64,000 nt of DNA from Micrasema longulum (lineage: Eukaryota > Arthropoda > Insecta > Trichoptera > Brachycentridae), in NCBI GenBank assembly GCA_022494885.1, contig JAGVSM010003645.1:62001-126000 (forward strand), written 5' to 3'. The translations under genes and the position numbers were made by a program. The stretch's first letter is position 1, and each line of letters opens with the position of its first letter. The notes under the pieces are model-generated. The model was not told where the DNA came from. It did not search any database and saw only the letters and a list, made by a program, of their open reading frames with translations. Shown in pieces: positions 32,289 to 41,954 of the stretch.

Positions 32289-32390
32289 CTCTTTAAATTT
32301 TTGTATATCTAACTTACTCATTATATTGTTATATTGTTATATTTTATATTATAAAAGGCACTTGTGCCGTATAGTAAATAAAAGAAAAAA
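32289..32390 (+). repeat. 3' remainder of the interrupted LINE
   Basis: TTTTTGTATATCTAACTTAC, TCATTATATTGTTAT and the hairpin GGCACTTGTGCC with a TAAATAAAAG tail match the end of the - strand copy at 29160. Confidence 0.75.
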
Positions 32391-32507
32391 TATTTTTTTT
32401 CAATTAAAAATATTGAAAAAAAACATTGAAATTCCTAGGGGATCATGAGTCATATCGCTGATTGTGCACTGTGCAGTCATTGTTCAATATCCCATTTCCA
32501 CAACTCA

Positions 32508-32717
32508 TCATTTCGATCCAACCCCACTAATTACAGAGAGGTTTATGATAGATGTTGCATTTTCACCCTCCTCCCTAAAAGGGTTTACGTTCCAATTGTT
32601 TGACATACATTTCGGGGTTTGAGGATCGAATTGATCAGAACTAGTGGGGCGCGTTGCTGATTGTTGGAAATAATCTATTATTTCTGAAACTTGTAATAAC
32701 GCATGAGTGTGGATCAA
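32508..32717 (-). other. unrecognised open frame, possible exon
   Basis: Reading the - strand: SEIIDYFQQSATRPTSSDQF, then PQTPKCMSNNWNVNPFREEG and ENATSIINLSVISGVGSK to TGA. The composition is unusually protein-like for this AT-rich area, and an AG preceded by ttacaagtttc lies at about 32686. It sits between the Ig-linker exon and the transmembrane exon. I find no phase-compatible donor and recognise no family. Confidence 0.25.
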
Positions 32718-33069
32718 TTACATATTTATAATTTTTATTAGTAATTCGATCGATTGTGCCGATTTGCTGTCTGAAATAAATTTAAACTAAGTGAAATGAA
32801 AAATATTCCTTGAATCACGAATTGTAATCGAACATGTAATAATGAATTAAAACGAATTAAGTGAATATTTTAAATATATATATATGTAAACATATACATA
32901 CGTTATTCATTCAAAATCACACTCCTTTACGTATTCACGAATTTAATAAGGCTTTTTAGGCTGTGTCCATGTTAAGCCATAATCATTAACAATAAAAAAC
33001 AAATAGTAAAATTAATAAAATTATAATGGCATGTTATGCCATAGAATAACAATTAAGAAAACCGAAGTA

Positions 33070-33685
33070 TCTTTATATATATAATTCCTCTGTGCGTGTG
33101 ATGTCACTGAACTCCTTTTAAATGGCTCAACCGATTTACGTGCGATTTTCTGCGAACTGTAAATCTTTGCGCTGTGCGTGTTCGTAGATATTCAAATTTT
33201 TAATATAATATGTAAAATAATAGTTAGGAGCATAAATCTTGTTTTCATCGACCTACCAGGATTACATTCGACGAGAATGCATAAACAAAAAAAATGAAGG
33301 ATGTGGTTTATTTGTGTTTAAAAAGATTGTTTTTTAATTTTTACAAGCAACGTTCGTTTTTTATAGATCCCAATCAGATTATTTCCTTACATTTCTTATC
33401 ATTTCTCCCCATTTATTTCGTTTTACTGGATTTTTGGTAAAACTACAATAGTAATAAGTGACATTCAATACTTTTTGAAAATCACATTGATGAATAAAGT
33501 GCACCCTTGTTGGTGAGAAAAGGTGAGTGTGACATTTGCAAAAATAATTATATATTTGAAAATCAATTATTTCAAGTTTTGGAATTTAATCATAAACAAG
33601 TTCCAAGGTATTTTATTATTATCAATGAAAAATATTTTTCCAAGGTTAACAGTTCGGGCAGGACAACGTCTGTCGGGTCCGCCAG
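33070..33685 (+). mobile_element. Helitron, non-autonomous, + strand
   Basis: Starts TCTTTATATATATAATTCC and shares GATGTCACTGAACTCC, GGCTCAACCGATTTACGTGC and GACGAGAATGCATA with the copy at 21001-21819. It ends GACAACGTCTGTCGGGTCCG plus CCAG at 33685 (CTAG to CCAG change), next base T. No coding capacity. This 3' end is the clearest lepidopteran signature of the window. Confidence 0.8.
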
Positions 33686-33754
33686 TAAATAATAAAATAC
33701 CAAAGAAGACAACAAAAAAAAATCGTATATAAATATTTTAAGATGAATTATACA

Positions 33755-34400
33755 AATTCAGTCTAAATATATAAAAGGCAATGTTCAGATGTGAATCCTC
33801 TATGGATTGAATTTCTACTGGACCAATTTACGTGCGGTTTTCAGCGAAATGTACATCTTTGCTATGAGCGTGTTTATAGCTCCTCAAGAAAATCTTAAAT
33901 TTATTAAGTACGAAAAAGTTAGGAGCGTAAATGTTTTTTTTATTTATCACCAGGGTTGCATTTGCCGAAAATGCACATACAAAAAAATTGTTGGACATTA
34001 TTTTTTTGTGAATAAAAAAGTTTGGTTTTGAATGTTTACAAACAACATTCGTTTTTCATATATCTTAATCAGATTATTTCCTTAAATTCCCTTAATTTCT
34101 ACATTTTCTCGCATTTATTTTTTATTGGATTTTTGATAATACTAAAATAATATCAACTGACATTCGATACATTTTTGAAAATCGCTTTCCTGAATAAAGT
34201 GCACCCCTGTTCATGAGAATAGCGAACTTGAAATTTGCAAAAAGAATTCTATATTTGAAAATTAATAGCTTAAAGTTTTGGAATTCAATCATAAACATGT
34301 ACTTGGGTACCTACGTAAATTAAATATTTAAAAATAATTTATTTCAAGCTCTGGAATTCAATCATAAACGAGTACCTAGGCACCTATTTACCAACGAAAA
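33755..34400 (+). repeat. diverged Helitron relative, no clear 3' end
   Basis: GGACCAATTTACGTGCGGTT, TTCAGCGAAATGTACATC, GAATAAAGTGCACCCCTGTT and AATCATAAACGAGTACCTAG align with the two better Helitrons in the same order. A double copy of the AATTCAATCATAAACGAGTACC segment marks its right part. Confidence 0.55.
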
Positions 34401-34794
34401 ATTACACCATCTTTTTTACGTTTATTCGAACGGTTTTTGATAAATATTTTTATGAAAAAACGTAAAAATATCAAGATACATAAAAGCAAATAAAAGTATG
34501 AAAGGAAAGCAGATTAGTTATTTTTTGCTAATCTAGAACATTAAAAAGATTGAAAACCTCGTCCCTATCGATGTGCTACTTATTTTTTTTATATTGAGAG
34601 GTTAATTTTATTGTAATAATACAAATAAAGAGAGGTAATATTATTATCTATATCTCCATCCTGTGACGGACTAAAAACGTAAATGCCCAATAAATAGAAA
34701 AGGTCAGTACACTTTTCGAACTTTTCAATTGAATAAAAAATAAGATTTATCTCTAGTGTAAATATAATTTTACCAGAAAATAAAGTAATATCAC

Positions 34795-34993
34795 CTTTTT
34801 GATATATAATAAGGGTTGGTCTTCTATTGTGATTATTGTGGATCGATTTTCCATGATTGAGGTTCTGCCCCTGACCAGGTTCGAGTAGGATGGGTGGAAG
34901 GGTGCTACTGCTTGTAGTTGCCATATCACCCCCCAGTGCGCTGGCCGCCTATCCTCTCTTGGTACTTCTAGTTGCAAAAGAGTTTTGCTGCAT
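34795..34993 (-). CDS. exon with Ig-domain end and membrane-proximal linker; frame break at G run
   Basis: The acceptor aattatttttttacag precedes 34993. One base completes a codon, then CSKTLLQLEVPREDRRPAHW, which looks like the last beta strand of an immunoglobulin domain (small residues, then alternating TLLQLEV). At the six-base G run (34934-34929 on the + strand as C) the protein-like reading passes to another frame: MATTSSSTLPPILLEPGQGQ, then NLNHGKSIHNNHNRRPTLII and YQK. This runs to an AAAAAG|gtgata donor at 34794 in phase 1, exactly what the transmembrane exon needs. The unshifted frame is also open to that donor but ends in phase 0, which does not fit. I infer a Ser/Thr/Pro-rich stalk before the membrane. 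Upstream Ig exons were not found. Confidence 0.5.
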
Positions 34994-35037
34994 CTGTAAA
35001 AAAATAATTGATATTTAACAAAAAACTGATTCACTAT

Positions 35038-35165
35038 TATAATTCCCTTATCCGCATCTAATGGTGCATAGGATAATGTAAATGTACACCAATATCAGCT
35101 CATTTCAAATCTAGGTAATATTGTTATTAGATGACGGCAAGATCAGTGGTCTTACGGTTCACTTA
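35038..35165 (-). repeat. SINE family 2 fragment
   Basis: Reverse complement carries GTGAACCGTAAGACCACTGA, TCTTGCCGTCATCTAATAAC and CCTATGCACCATTAGATGCG. It lies just upstream of the Ig-linker exon. Diverged. Confidence 0.5.
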
Positions 35166-35244
35166 GGACCAAAAGGCTTTTGCATATACAGAGGCTATAA
35201 ACAATTTACAAATATAAAAATAATATTTAAAATGAAAATAACAA

Positions 35245-35750
35245 ACAACAAACAAACAAACCATCACGCCGTTTTTCCGTAGGGGTAAGCAGAGAGTATA
35301 GAACGCCATATCACTCTATTTTTGCATACAGACCTTGCTTCCTCTACATTCATACATCTTCTCATGCACGCACGCCGATTATTTCTACTTTTGACATGTC
35401 CATCTTCAAGTATTTGATGGACTTGATCGTACCATGTCTTCTTCGGTTCTTCTCGTTTTCTGCATCCATCAACATTTGCATCGTAGATCCTTTCAGCCGT
35501 TCTTTCGCTGTCCATTCGCTCTACACGTCCAAACCAACGCAGCACCCCTTTCTGGATTATGTCAATAACGCATGTCTCAGCCTTACACAGTTCGGATCTC
35601 GACATTTGTGCACCTATCACACATTCGCTTGAGGGATCACATTTCGACAGCATTTAACCTACTTTCATCATCATTTTTCCAATTCCATACTTCGCTCCCA
35701 TACATTAGAGTTGGCACTAAAGCTCCATTGTAAACTGCTAGTTAAGCCTA
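35245..35750 (-). pseudogene. RTE-like LINE, 5'-truncated copy
   Basis: The longest open copy of this family: KAETCVIDIIQKGVLRWFGR, then VERMDSERTAERIYDANVDG, KREEPKKTWYDQVHQILEDG and VEEARSVCKNRVIWRSILSA. This is the polymerase C-terminus after the RT domain. The 3' end is intact, with GGCGTGATGGTTTG and then TTGTTTGTTG repeats at 35245-35265. The 5' break at the same place as the 9.4 kb copy is notable. A deletion near 35625 removes part of the KTMYDRCTN segment. Confidence 0.8.
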
Positions 35751-35884
35751 ATGTAGAATGAAAATAATATACATATAGATGGAGGACTGACAGAAAGCAA
35801 AACAAGTTCCAAGATAATCGCATTTTAAGTTTATTTACTTTCAACGCATTATTTCTCCCACAACATTTTTTTTTTAAGGTTTAA

Positions 35885-36010
35885 AAGAATAATCTTTATT
35901 CTAGGCATATCATAAAATTTGAAATCAACATTTTGCACATTTATTAAAAAATATTTGAAATATATCGAGGCTATACCGACAGAATCCATCAAGCCAATAG
36001 TCTTTATATA
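35885..36010 (+). repeat. short repeat with an inverted core, copy 2
   Basis: Begins AATCTTTATTCTAGGCATAT like copy 1 (22645), but after AAAAATATTTGAAAT the next ~60 bp (ATATCGAGGCTATACCGACA to CCAATAGTCTTTATATA) are inverted relative to it. Confidence 0.65.
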
Positions 36011-36014
36011 TCTC

Positions 36015-36835
36015 ATTATGTGTAAAGGATCTAGGTGTCTTCCATGATAGTAAATTACTTTTTGACGCCCATGTTGACAGCATCATAAAAAAGTCATCGC
36101 GTGCGCTTGGCTTTGTTATGCGTAGCTCTACGTCGTTCACTATGGCAAAGACACTTAAAATCCTTTACTGTAAATAAGTGCGAAGCAACTTAGAATATGC
36201 ATCACAAATATGGAATCCTATGTACAATGTGCAGATTTCACGCATTGAAAATATTTTTTAAAAAATCGTTAAGTTCATGTGTTTCCGGTTGAAACTTGAG
36301 TTTAAATCCGACCAGTATATTCATATATGTAAAAAAACATCACCTATTGCCTCTGCAAAAACGTCGTGAAATAGCGGATATAATTTATTTACTTAAAATT
36401 GCCTATGGTTCAATTGACTGTCCTGAACTACTTTGCAAACTTTCTATCAATGTTCCTTCCAAAGTTTAAAGAAATAACCCTCTTCTTCACATACCTCTTG
36501 TTTCATCTAATTAAAGGCAAAATTCATATTTATGGCGAACTTATAATAATTTTGATGTAATAAATAAATCAGTTAACATAGATTTATTTGCAAATAATCT
36601 TAATGACGTACGGCGTTTGCTTTCGAAATAATTCGTAGTATTTTTTCTTTTCTTTTAAATTTACATTTAATAACTATTCATTTTATGTTCGAGAATATTT
36701 TTTAACTTACTGTGATGCTACTTGTGAAAACCTGTAATTGGCTTATTTGTTTTGTTATATATATGTGAGATAATTATAGCTGTTGGTTATCCAAATAAAT
36801 AAAATAAATAAATAAATATATTTAAATAAATAAAA
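36015..36835 (+). pseudogene. jockey-like LINE, RT C-terminal part and 3' tail
   Basis: The + frames read VKDLGVFHDSKLLFDAHVDS, then RALGFVMRSSTSFTMAKTLK, VRSNLEYASQIWNPMYNVQI and SRIENIF. Shifted pieces follow with LQKRREIADIIYLLKIAYGS and CPELLCKLSINVPSKV. This is the region after the catalytic YADD box in jockey-like elements. It ends in AAATAAATAAAATAAATAAA near 36800. Several single-base shifts; inactive. Confidence 0.8.
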
Positions 36836-36839
36836 ACAG

Positions 36840-37340
36840 ATCCGGTCGAAAATTTTCAAAAACCCATTTTAAAAATCATAACTCGTTAACTACGCAAAAT
36901 CGCAGAACAAACATGGGGGTGATTTGGATACCCCTCAATTTGAGGCATCTACATTTTACTTTTGAGCGTCACTTCTCCGGCCATCCTGTATATAAAATTC
37001 AAGGGGCTGAAATATTTCACTTTCTTAAATGTATAAACAAAAGACGGGGAAAAATTCGTTTACGCACTGTTCCACATTTTCACAACGGACATTTTTAAAT
37101 TCTTCATTATTAGGAAAATAAAACACAAAAATTCATAAAACAAATTACGTTTTTAGATGCATAACTCAGGCTAAAAATGAGCATCTGAGAATGAAGTATC
37201 ATTTTAAGACCAAAAAATATTAATGTATTATTTAAAACAGGGCCCGAAGAGGAAGTTTAAATCAACGGATATGTATTATAATATACAGATATGTCTCCGC
37301 TAAATATTTAGTTAAAACACCCTCTTAACAGAGCGGCTAA
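36840..37340. other. unassigned region
   Basis: Contains an open frame at 36913-37098 (+) starting MGVIWIPLNLRHLHFTFERH, which I do not recognise. The phrase ATAACTCGTTAACTACGCAA and the neighbouring ATAACTCAGGCTAAAAATGA look like parts of an old repeat. Confidence 0.3.
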
Positions 37341-37344
37341 GGCT

Positions 37345-37970
37345 GTTCATTGAATGCCAGCATTTATTTATTCATTTAACACTTTATATTTATACAAATA
37401 CAATTTATATACATATAAGGGCGGGCTTAACACAATTTCTTCCTACCTACCCAAACCGTTCAGATTGAGAAAATTACAAGTACATGGACATATTGAATCT
37501 TACAATTTTATACAAAAATTAAAAACAAAGATAAAGAAAATAAAAATATAAAAAAATAACACCATGAAGAGAGGAGAGGGGATGGGAAGGAAAGAAGAAG
37601 GATAAAATAACAACTTAAATATTTATATAGTGACATTTTAATCTTGACTTAAATGTAAATAAAAGGGCGTCTCTAACATTAGTGGGTGGATTATTCCACA
37701 ATCGAGCGGCTACTACTGTGAAAGAGGAGGCAAGAAAATGAAAGCGATGAAAGGGTATTAAAAGGGTTCTCTCGTTACTAGAAGGGAGAGATAGTCCGTG
37801 TTGTGATAGAAGTTGAAGAGCTCTCTCAGATAAACAGGCGAAGTGGGATTATTAAAAATATTGTGAAGAAGTGATAAAATGTAAATGTTTCTTCTATGCC
37901 TGATACTGAGCCAGTATAGTTGCGTGCGATATTCAGTTATGGCTATGCCGTTCGTTTAATTAGCCCTTTG
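37345..37970 (-). pseudogene. LINE polymerase C-terminus and 3' UTR
   Basis: On the - strand the frames read RISQLYWLSIRHRRNIYILS, then LLHNIFNNPTSPVYLRELFN and TREPF, followed by a CGIIHPLMLETPF-like shifted stretch. This is the jockey-like C-terminal pattern (L-WL--R-RR----SLLH-IL----P-YL-E-F, then LWNNLP). The 3' UTR runs down to about 37345. A shorter relative is at 19700-19885. Confidence 0.7.
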
Positions 37971-38174
37971 GAAAAGGCCGAGCCGAAAGCCACCGGGTTA
38001 GGTTGGGAAAGGTTGGGTTAACACAATTTAAAAAAAAAACATTACTTTTCAAGTTAGATAAGGATTAACTATTACGTTATTAAAGAGGCTAGACGTTCTA
38101 CCCTTCCGTCAAACGTTCATTCAATGAACGTTCTAGCCATTCAGGTAAATGCTGGCATTTATTTTTGTAACAAC

Positions 38175-38575
38175 AACAAAGATGAATAACATTTTAGAGA
38201 AGGTAACATAGAAGTCTAGGCACCTACAAGGCTTATGACCTTGTTGATAAATCCACCTGGTCCATGTAGAAGCATAGAAATGGAAAAAAATAAATTTTTA
38301 GGTGTTGCCTAGTATGTAGGTGTAATAATTCAATTAGATGAATATCACCCGCATAAATAAAGGTTTTAGCTCTTTAACTTCACAAACATCAACAGATGAA
38401 AGCATTGAAGGAATATAGATGTTCAAATTTGGGCAGAATGGTGAATGTTACACCGTGTGTAAAGTTAAAGCCACTTAAACCAGCTAATGACAGGTCATAA
38501 GCCCTGTAGATGCCTAGACTTCTATATTACCTTCTCTAAAATGTTCTTTATCTCTGTTGTAATATATTACTGTTA
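38175..38575 (+). repeat. repeat R, reverse scrap joined to a forward copy
   Basis: A reverse piece (38175 to about 38242, AGAAGTCTAGGCACCTACAA) joins directly to a forward copy (GATAAATCCACCTGGTCCAT to CTCTGTTGTAATATATTA). The same rearranged structure as at 31.6-32.3 kb, but with a different breakpoint. Confidence 0.8.
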
Positions 38576-38577
38576 TA

Positions 38578-38668
38578 TTTTAATGACCGGTCACCTTACC
38601 TTCCATGTAATTGGAGTTCCAATGCAGTGCCCAATTCATCACTCGATGCGGATAGGGAAATTATGGGA
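38578..38668 (+). repeat. SINE family 2, 3' fragment
   Basis: AATGACCGGTCACCTTACCT, AATGCAGTGCCCAATTCATC and ACTCGATGCGGATAGGGAAA. Head missing. Confidence 0.55.
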
Positions 38669-38689
38669 AATTTAATTTTAATAAATATA

Positions 38690-39795
38690 CTAGAACCAGA
38701 GATTTTTATAGAATAACAAAAATGCTCAATCTAGAGGAATTAATCTACACAGAAAAAATAAAAATGATATTTAAGATGAAAAAGAATAAAATAAAGACAA
38801 ATATTAAATTTAATTTTAACTACAACATACATAAAATAAATACAAGAGCATCAAATAATTTAACTTGCGAACAACCTAGGACCAACAGAAAAAGATATAG
38901 TTTTTTGTATAAAGCAATAAATTTTTACAATTCACTTTCTAATAACCTAAAAAATATACAAAACATACACGTACTTAAAAAATACCTAAAGAAAACAGTT
39001 TTAACAGCCCGTGTGACGACTGATATGTGATGTTATTTCATCGACTTTTTATTTAAACTATTGTGTTATTATATAAATATTCAAAACAAATTTATAAAGT
39101 ACCTTAAATACAAAACCGGTATTTCTAATGTATCTACTCTCACTGCCTCCACCTTCCATGGAATCATTTCTCTACAATACCGCAGAGTGTGTGCGGACTA
39201 ACAACTGCTTTACAAAATTATGACAGGAATGGTTGACCGTACAGAGCTGCTTGGTTTAATAACAATACATGTGCCAGCCAGGATTTGTAGACGGTACCAC
39301 CTGTTTCATGTACCAATAAGTAAAACATCGTATGTTAAAATGCTTTTTTTCGTAGGACTTTTTCAATGTACAATACAAAATTTAAAAACGAAGATTACAC
39401 AAACATCACTATGTCAGATTTAAAATTTACACTAAAAATGTATTATGTAACTTAGTAGACATTATAATAATAAATATGTACATCTCCCCTCCCCCCTCCT
39501 TATCCTCTCTTCAAGCATTTTTGTCCTTATCCCGCCCAATTTACAGTAACTTAATGTTCTTAAAATTAATATTTAAAAAATCTTTGATTATTGAGTACTT
39601 GAAAATAACATTATTATATGTATAAATTGTATGTATTTATTTGATATGTATTATATATATTCTTTACTAACTTTGTACACTATGTGGAAATCTGTTATTA
39701 GTTCTGAGTTTATACACTATATTTGTTTGTTTACTAAAAATATGTATGTAGAACTGTTGATTTCCCTAATAAAATAAAAATAAAATAAAATAAAA
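38690..39795 (+). pseudogene. jockey-like LINE C-terminus and 3' UTR
   Basis: The frame at 38722 reads MLNLEELIYTEKIKMIFKMK, later TRASNNLTCEQPRTNRKRYS and FLYKAINFYNSLSNNLKN, ending TARVTTDM at 39030. The LS--ELI--EK--FIFK start and the (N/S)-L-NNLKN end match the last part of jockey-like polymerases. The 3' UTR ends in a run of AATAAA units at 39766-39800. Possibly intact at the C-terminus but heavily 5'-truncated. Confidence 0.7.
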
Positions 39796-39919
39796 TAAAT
39801 AGATAGTCCTTTCGCCTGCGTTTTTATCATCTACATCTTTATAAATATTTTGTATAGATGATTGATCAAAATAGCAAAAACTTAGGCGTTTTGAATAAAA
39901 ATATTTTTTAAATCTAAAT

Positions 39920-40140
39920 CAGCAATGTTTTGAGTATGTCCAAATGTTTGTAGTCAGGCTGGATTTCCTCCCTAGGGAATTTAGATCTTAATTTGTTGCA
40001 ACAGAGAGGGAAAACATTTTTGAGAATGGAATACGTAAATCTAGGTGTTTACAGGGCTTATGACCTGTGTTTGGCTGGTTAAATTGACCACACATTGGAG
40101 TGGTGAATGTTACACACTTTGTAGTATTCACCATTTTTTT
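39920..40140 (-). repeat. repeat R, reverse partial copy crossing the unit junction
   Basis: GAGTATGTCCAAATGTTTGT, CCTCCCTAGGGAATTTAGAT and TTGCAACAGAGAGGGAAAAC follow each other without a break, again showing that the unit end connects to the unit start. It ends in a T run after GTAGTATTCACC. Confidence 0.7.
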
Positions 40141-40149
40141 TTTAATTAA

Positions 40150-41550
40150 AAATTTAAAAAAAACTAGAATACTACCCTTTAAAACGATTTAAAACAATTT
40201 CAATCGGCGATCCGAGAGAAAAGCCAGTTTCTCCGCAAAAATATCTAAGAAATAACTGTTGTGTTGTCATTACAATTCGATCAAACGGTTTCCATGAAAA
40301 AAGAAAATAAAACAATAATTTAACTTTAAACCTTTGTAAATAAATATTCCCTAAAAGTGTACCCCTAAAATTGTAAAATTTCCGAAAGTATTACTCCGAA
40401 TTCCATAAATGTATTATCGCTTTTAGCTTCCAGTTAAAATCAATAACTTTTCCACCCATGCAGAACTTCTGAATTTACCACCTAGTATTGGCGTTTATAT
40501 GTATCTTCGTCCGTAGTAAAGTTGCATAGAATATATTAACATTCGAGGTTTAGCGGATACAGCGAGCCACTCCGCTCTAGCGTTGCCTGCGTAACCTACA
40601 CACTGCAATTACCGGGGTCAAGGTGAAACGGAAGGCTCAGTTAAAGCTTAGAGCTTTGAAACATGCATTCTAATAAAAAATATATGTCACCCCAAACTTA
40701 ACTATTATTGTTCTTCATATGGTAATTTTCCGGAGCCATGATAATATACATTTTTAATATCAACCCTCCCTCCCTCCTCGGTGATGTGTAGCTAGTTCAC
40801 ATTGCGTCTAATAACTATAATATCTTTATAAATATTGGGTTTAGATATTCAGTATTCCTCCATTACACATTTACGTATCGACTGAAATAATTTATTATTA
40901 AATAATAAGTACTTATTAGCCACAAAAAAAGCATTATATCGGAAATCGGAGGATGTGTAGTGACTACACAGCACCGTAACGCGCGGGTGTTTTAGGACAG
41001 TAAGGGAAATGTTAAGTAATTAATGTTAGTAATGAAATCGAACCGCCTTATACCTAATATTTTCGTTAAGCACGTACTCTCATAATAAGGATTTTTTTTA
41101 AAAATTTCATTAGAGTCTTTATTCAATAAAATATACACATTATTACAATAATAATACATTTTAAAGAAAAAAAAGTATTAAAATATATTTTGTCCCGATA
41201 AACTATTCAATAATAGTTTGTCATCGGGTGCTCAGACATTAGTTTTAATTAATAATCAAATAAAAAAATTACAAACATAATACTGTATACGTATAAAATA
41301 ATAATTATAAAAAATAGTTTAAAGAATTTTTTTTTAAAGTAAGAAAATAGAGTTAAACAATACAATTAAAATTAAAGAATAGCAATTTACTTGAATATAT
41401 TTCAAATATAAGGAAAAAATTAAACACATATAAAAATAGCGTGTGCTCATAAATGTAATCAAAACAAGATTAAAAATAAAACAAAGTAAATAGAAAATTT
41501 CAATTCATATCTACAGAAAAATAGATGTTTGGTGTTTAAAGTTTTGGTAA
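40150..41550. other. no gene seen
   Basis: AT-rich DNA with a small GC-richer patch at 40545-40650 (AGCGAGCCACTCCGCTCTAG) that has no long frame. I recognise no TE coding motif. Confidence 0.45.
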
Positions 41551-41555
41551 AGAGC

Positions 41556-41908
41556 CAGGGCCCGTATTACAAAGGCACGTTAAAATTTATCTTCAATTTT
41601 ATTTACAAAATAAAATTAAGTTTTCAGTACGAATAATATAATATTTATACCTTCTAAATATGTTAAATTACAGGTTACCGATGAAGATACTTTGAATTAA
41701 TATGCAAATATAGCCATTTTCGTACGTAAATATAGATTTTACTTTATACCGTCTCGATACGTACCGATAAAGATAGCGTTTGTTATCGCGGCTCTCGTCG
41801 GCAACCTGTAATTCAACATGTTTAGGGAAAAAAAGTATTTTTTTCGTACAGAAAACTTAATTTTACTTTGATGATAAATTTTAACTTACCATTAGAATAC
41901 GGACCCAG
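41556..41908. mobile_element. MITE B, complete copy
   Basis: Ends GGGCCCGTATTACAAAGGCA and, inverted, GGGTCCGTATTCTAATGGTA. An inner inverted pair is CAGGTTACCGATGAAGATAC / CTCGTCGGCAACCTG. No coding capacity. A second copy is interrupted at 41955-43032, and partial copies lie near 1973-2003 and 45240-45300. Confidence 0.75.
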
Positions 41909-41954
41909 GGGGGAATTTTCTCTACCCCCAAGAGAGTGATTAATTTGGGGATTT

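Noticed and set aside
34589..34794. Coding sequence continuing past the donor of the Ig-linker exon (ITLFSGKIIF and on)
   Set aside because: Composition becomes AT-rich at the GT donor and only joining at 34795 gives the phase needed by the membrane exon.
37985..38030. Telomere-like GGGTTAGGTTGGG repeat
   Set aside because: Only one or two irregular units; not a (TTAGG)n array. Such GGTTAGGTTGG motifs are common in insect intergenic DNA.
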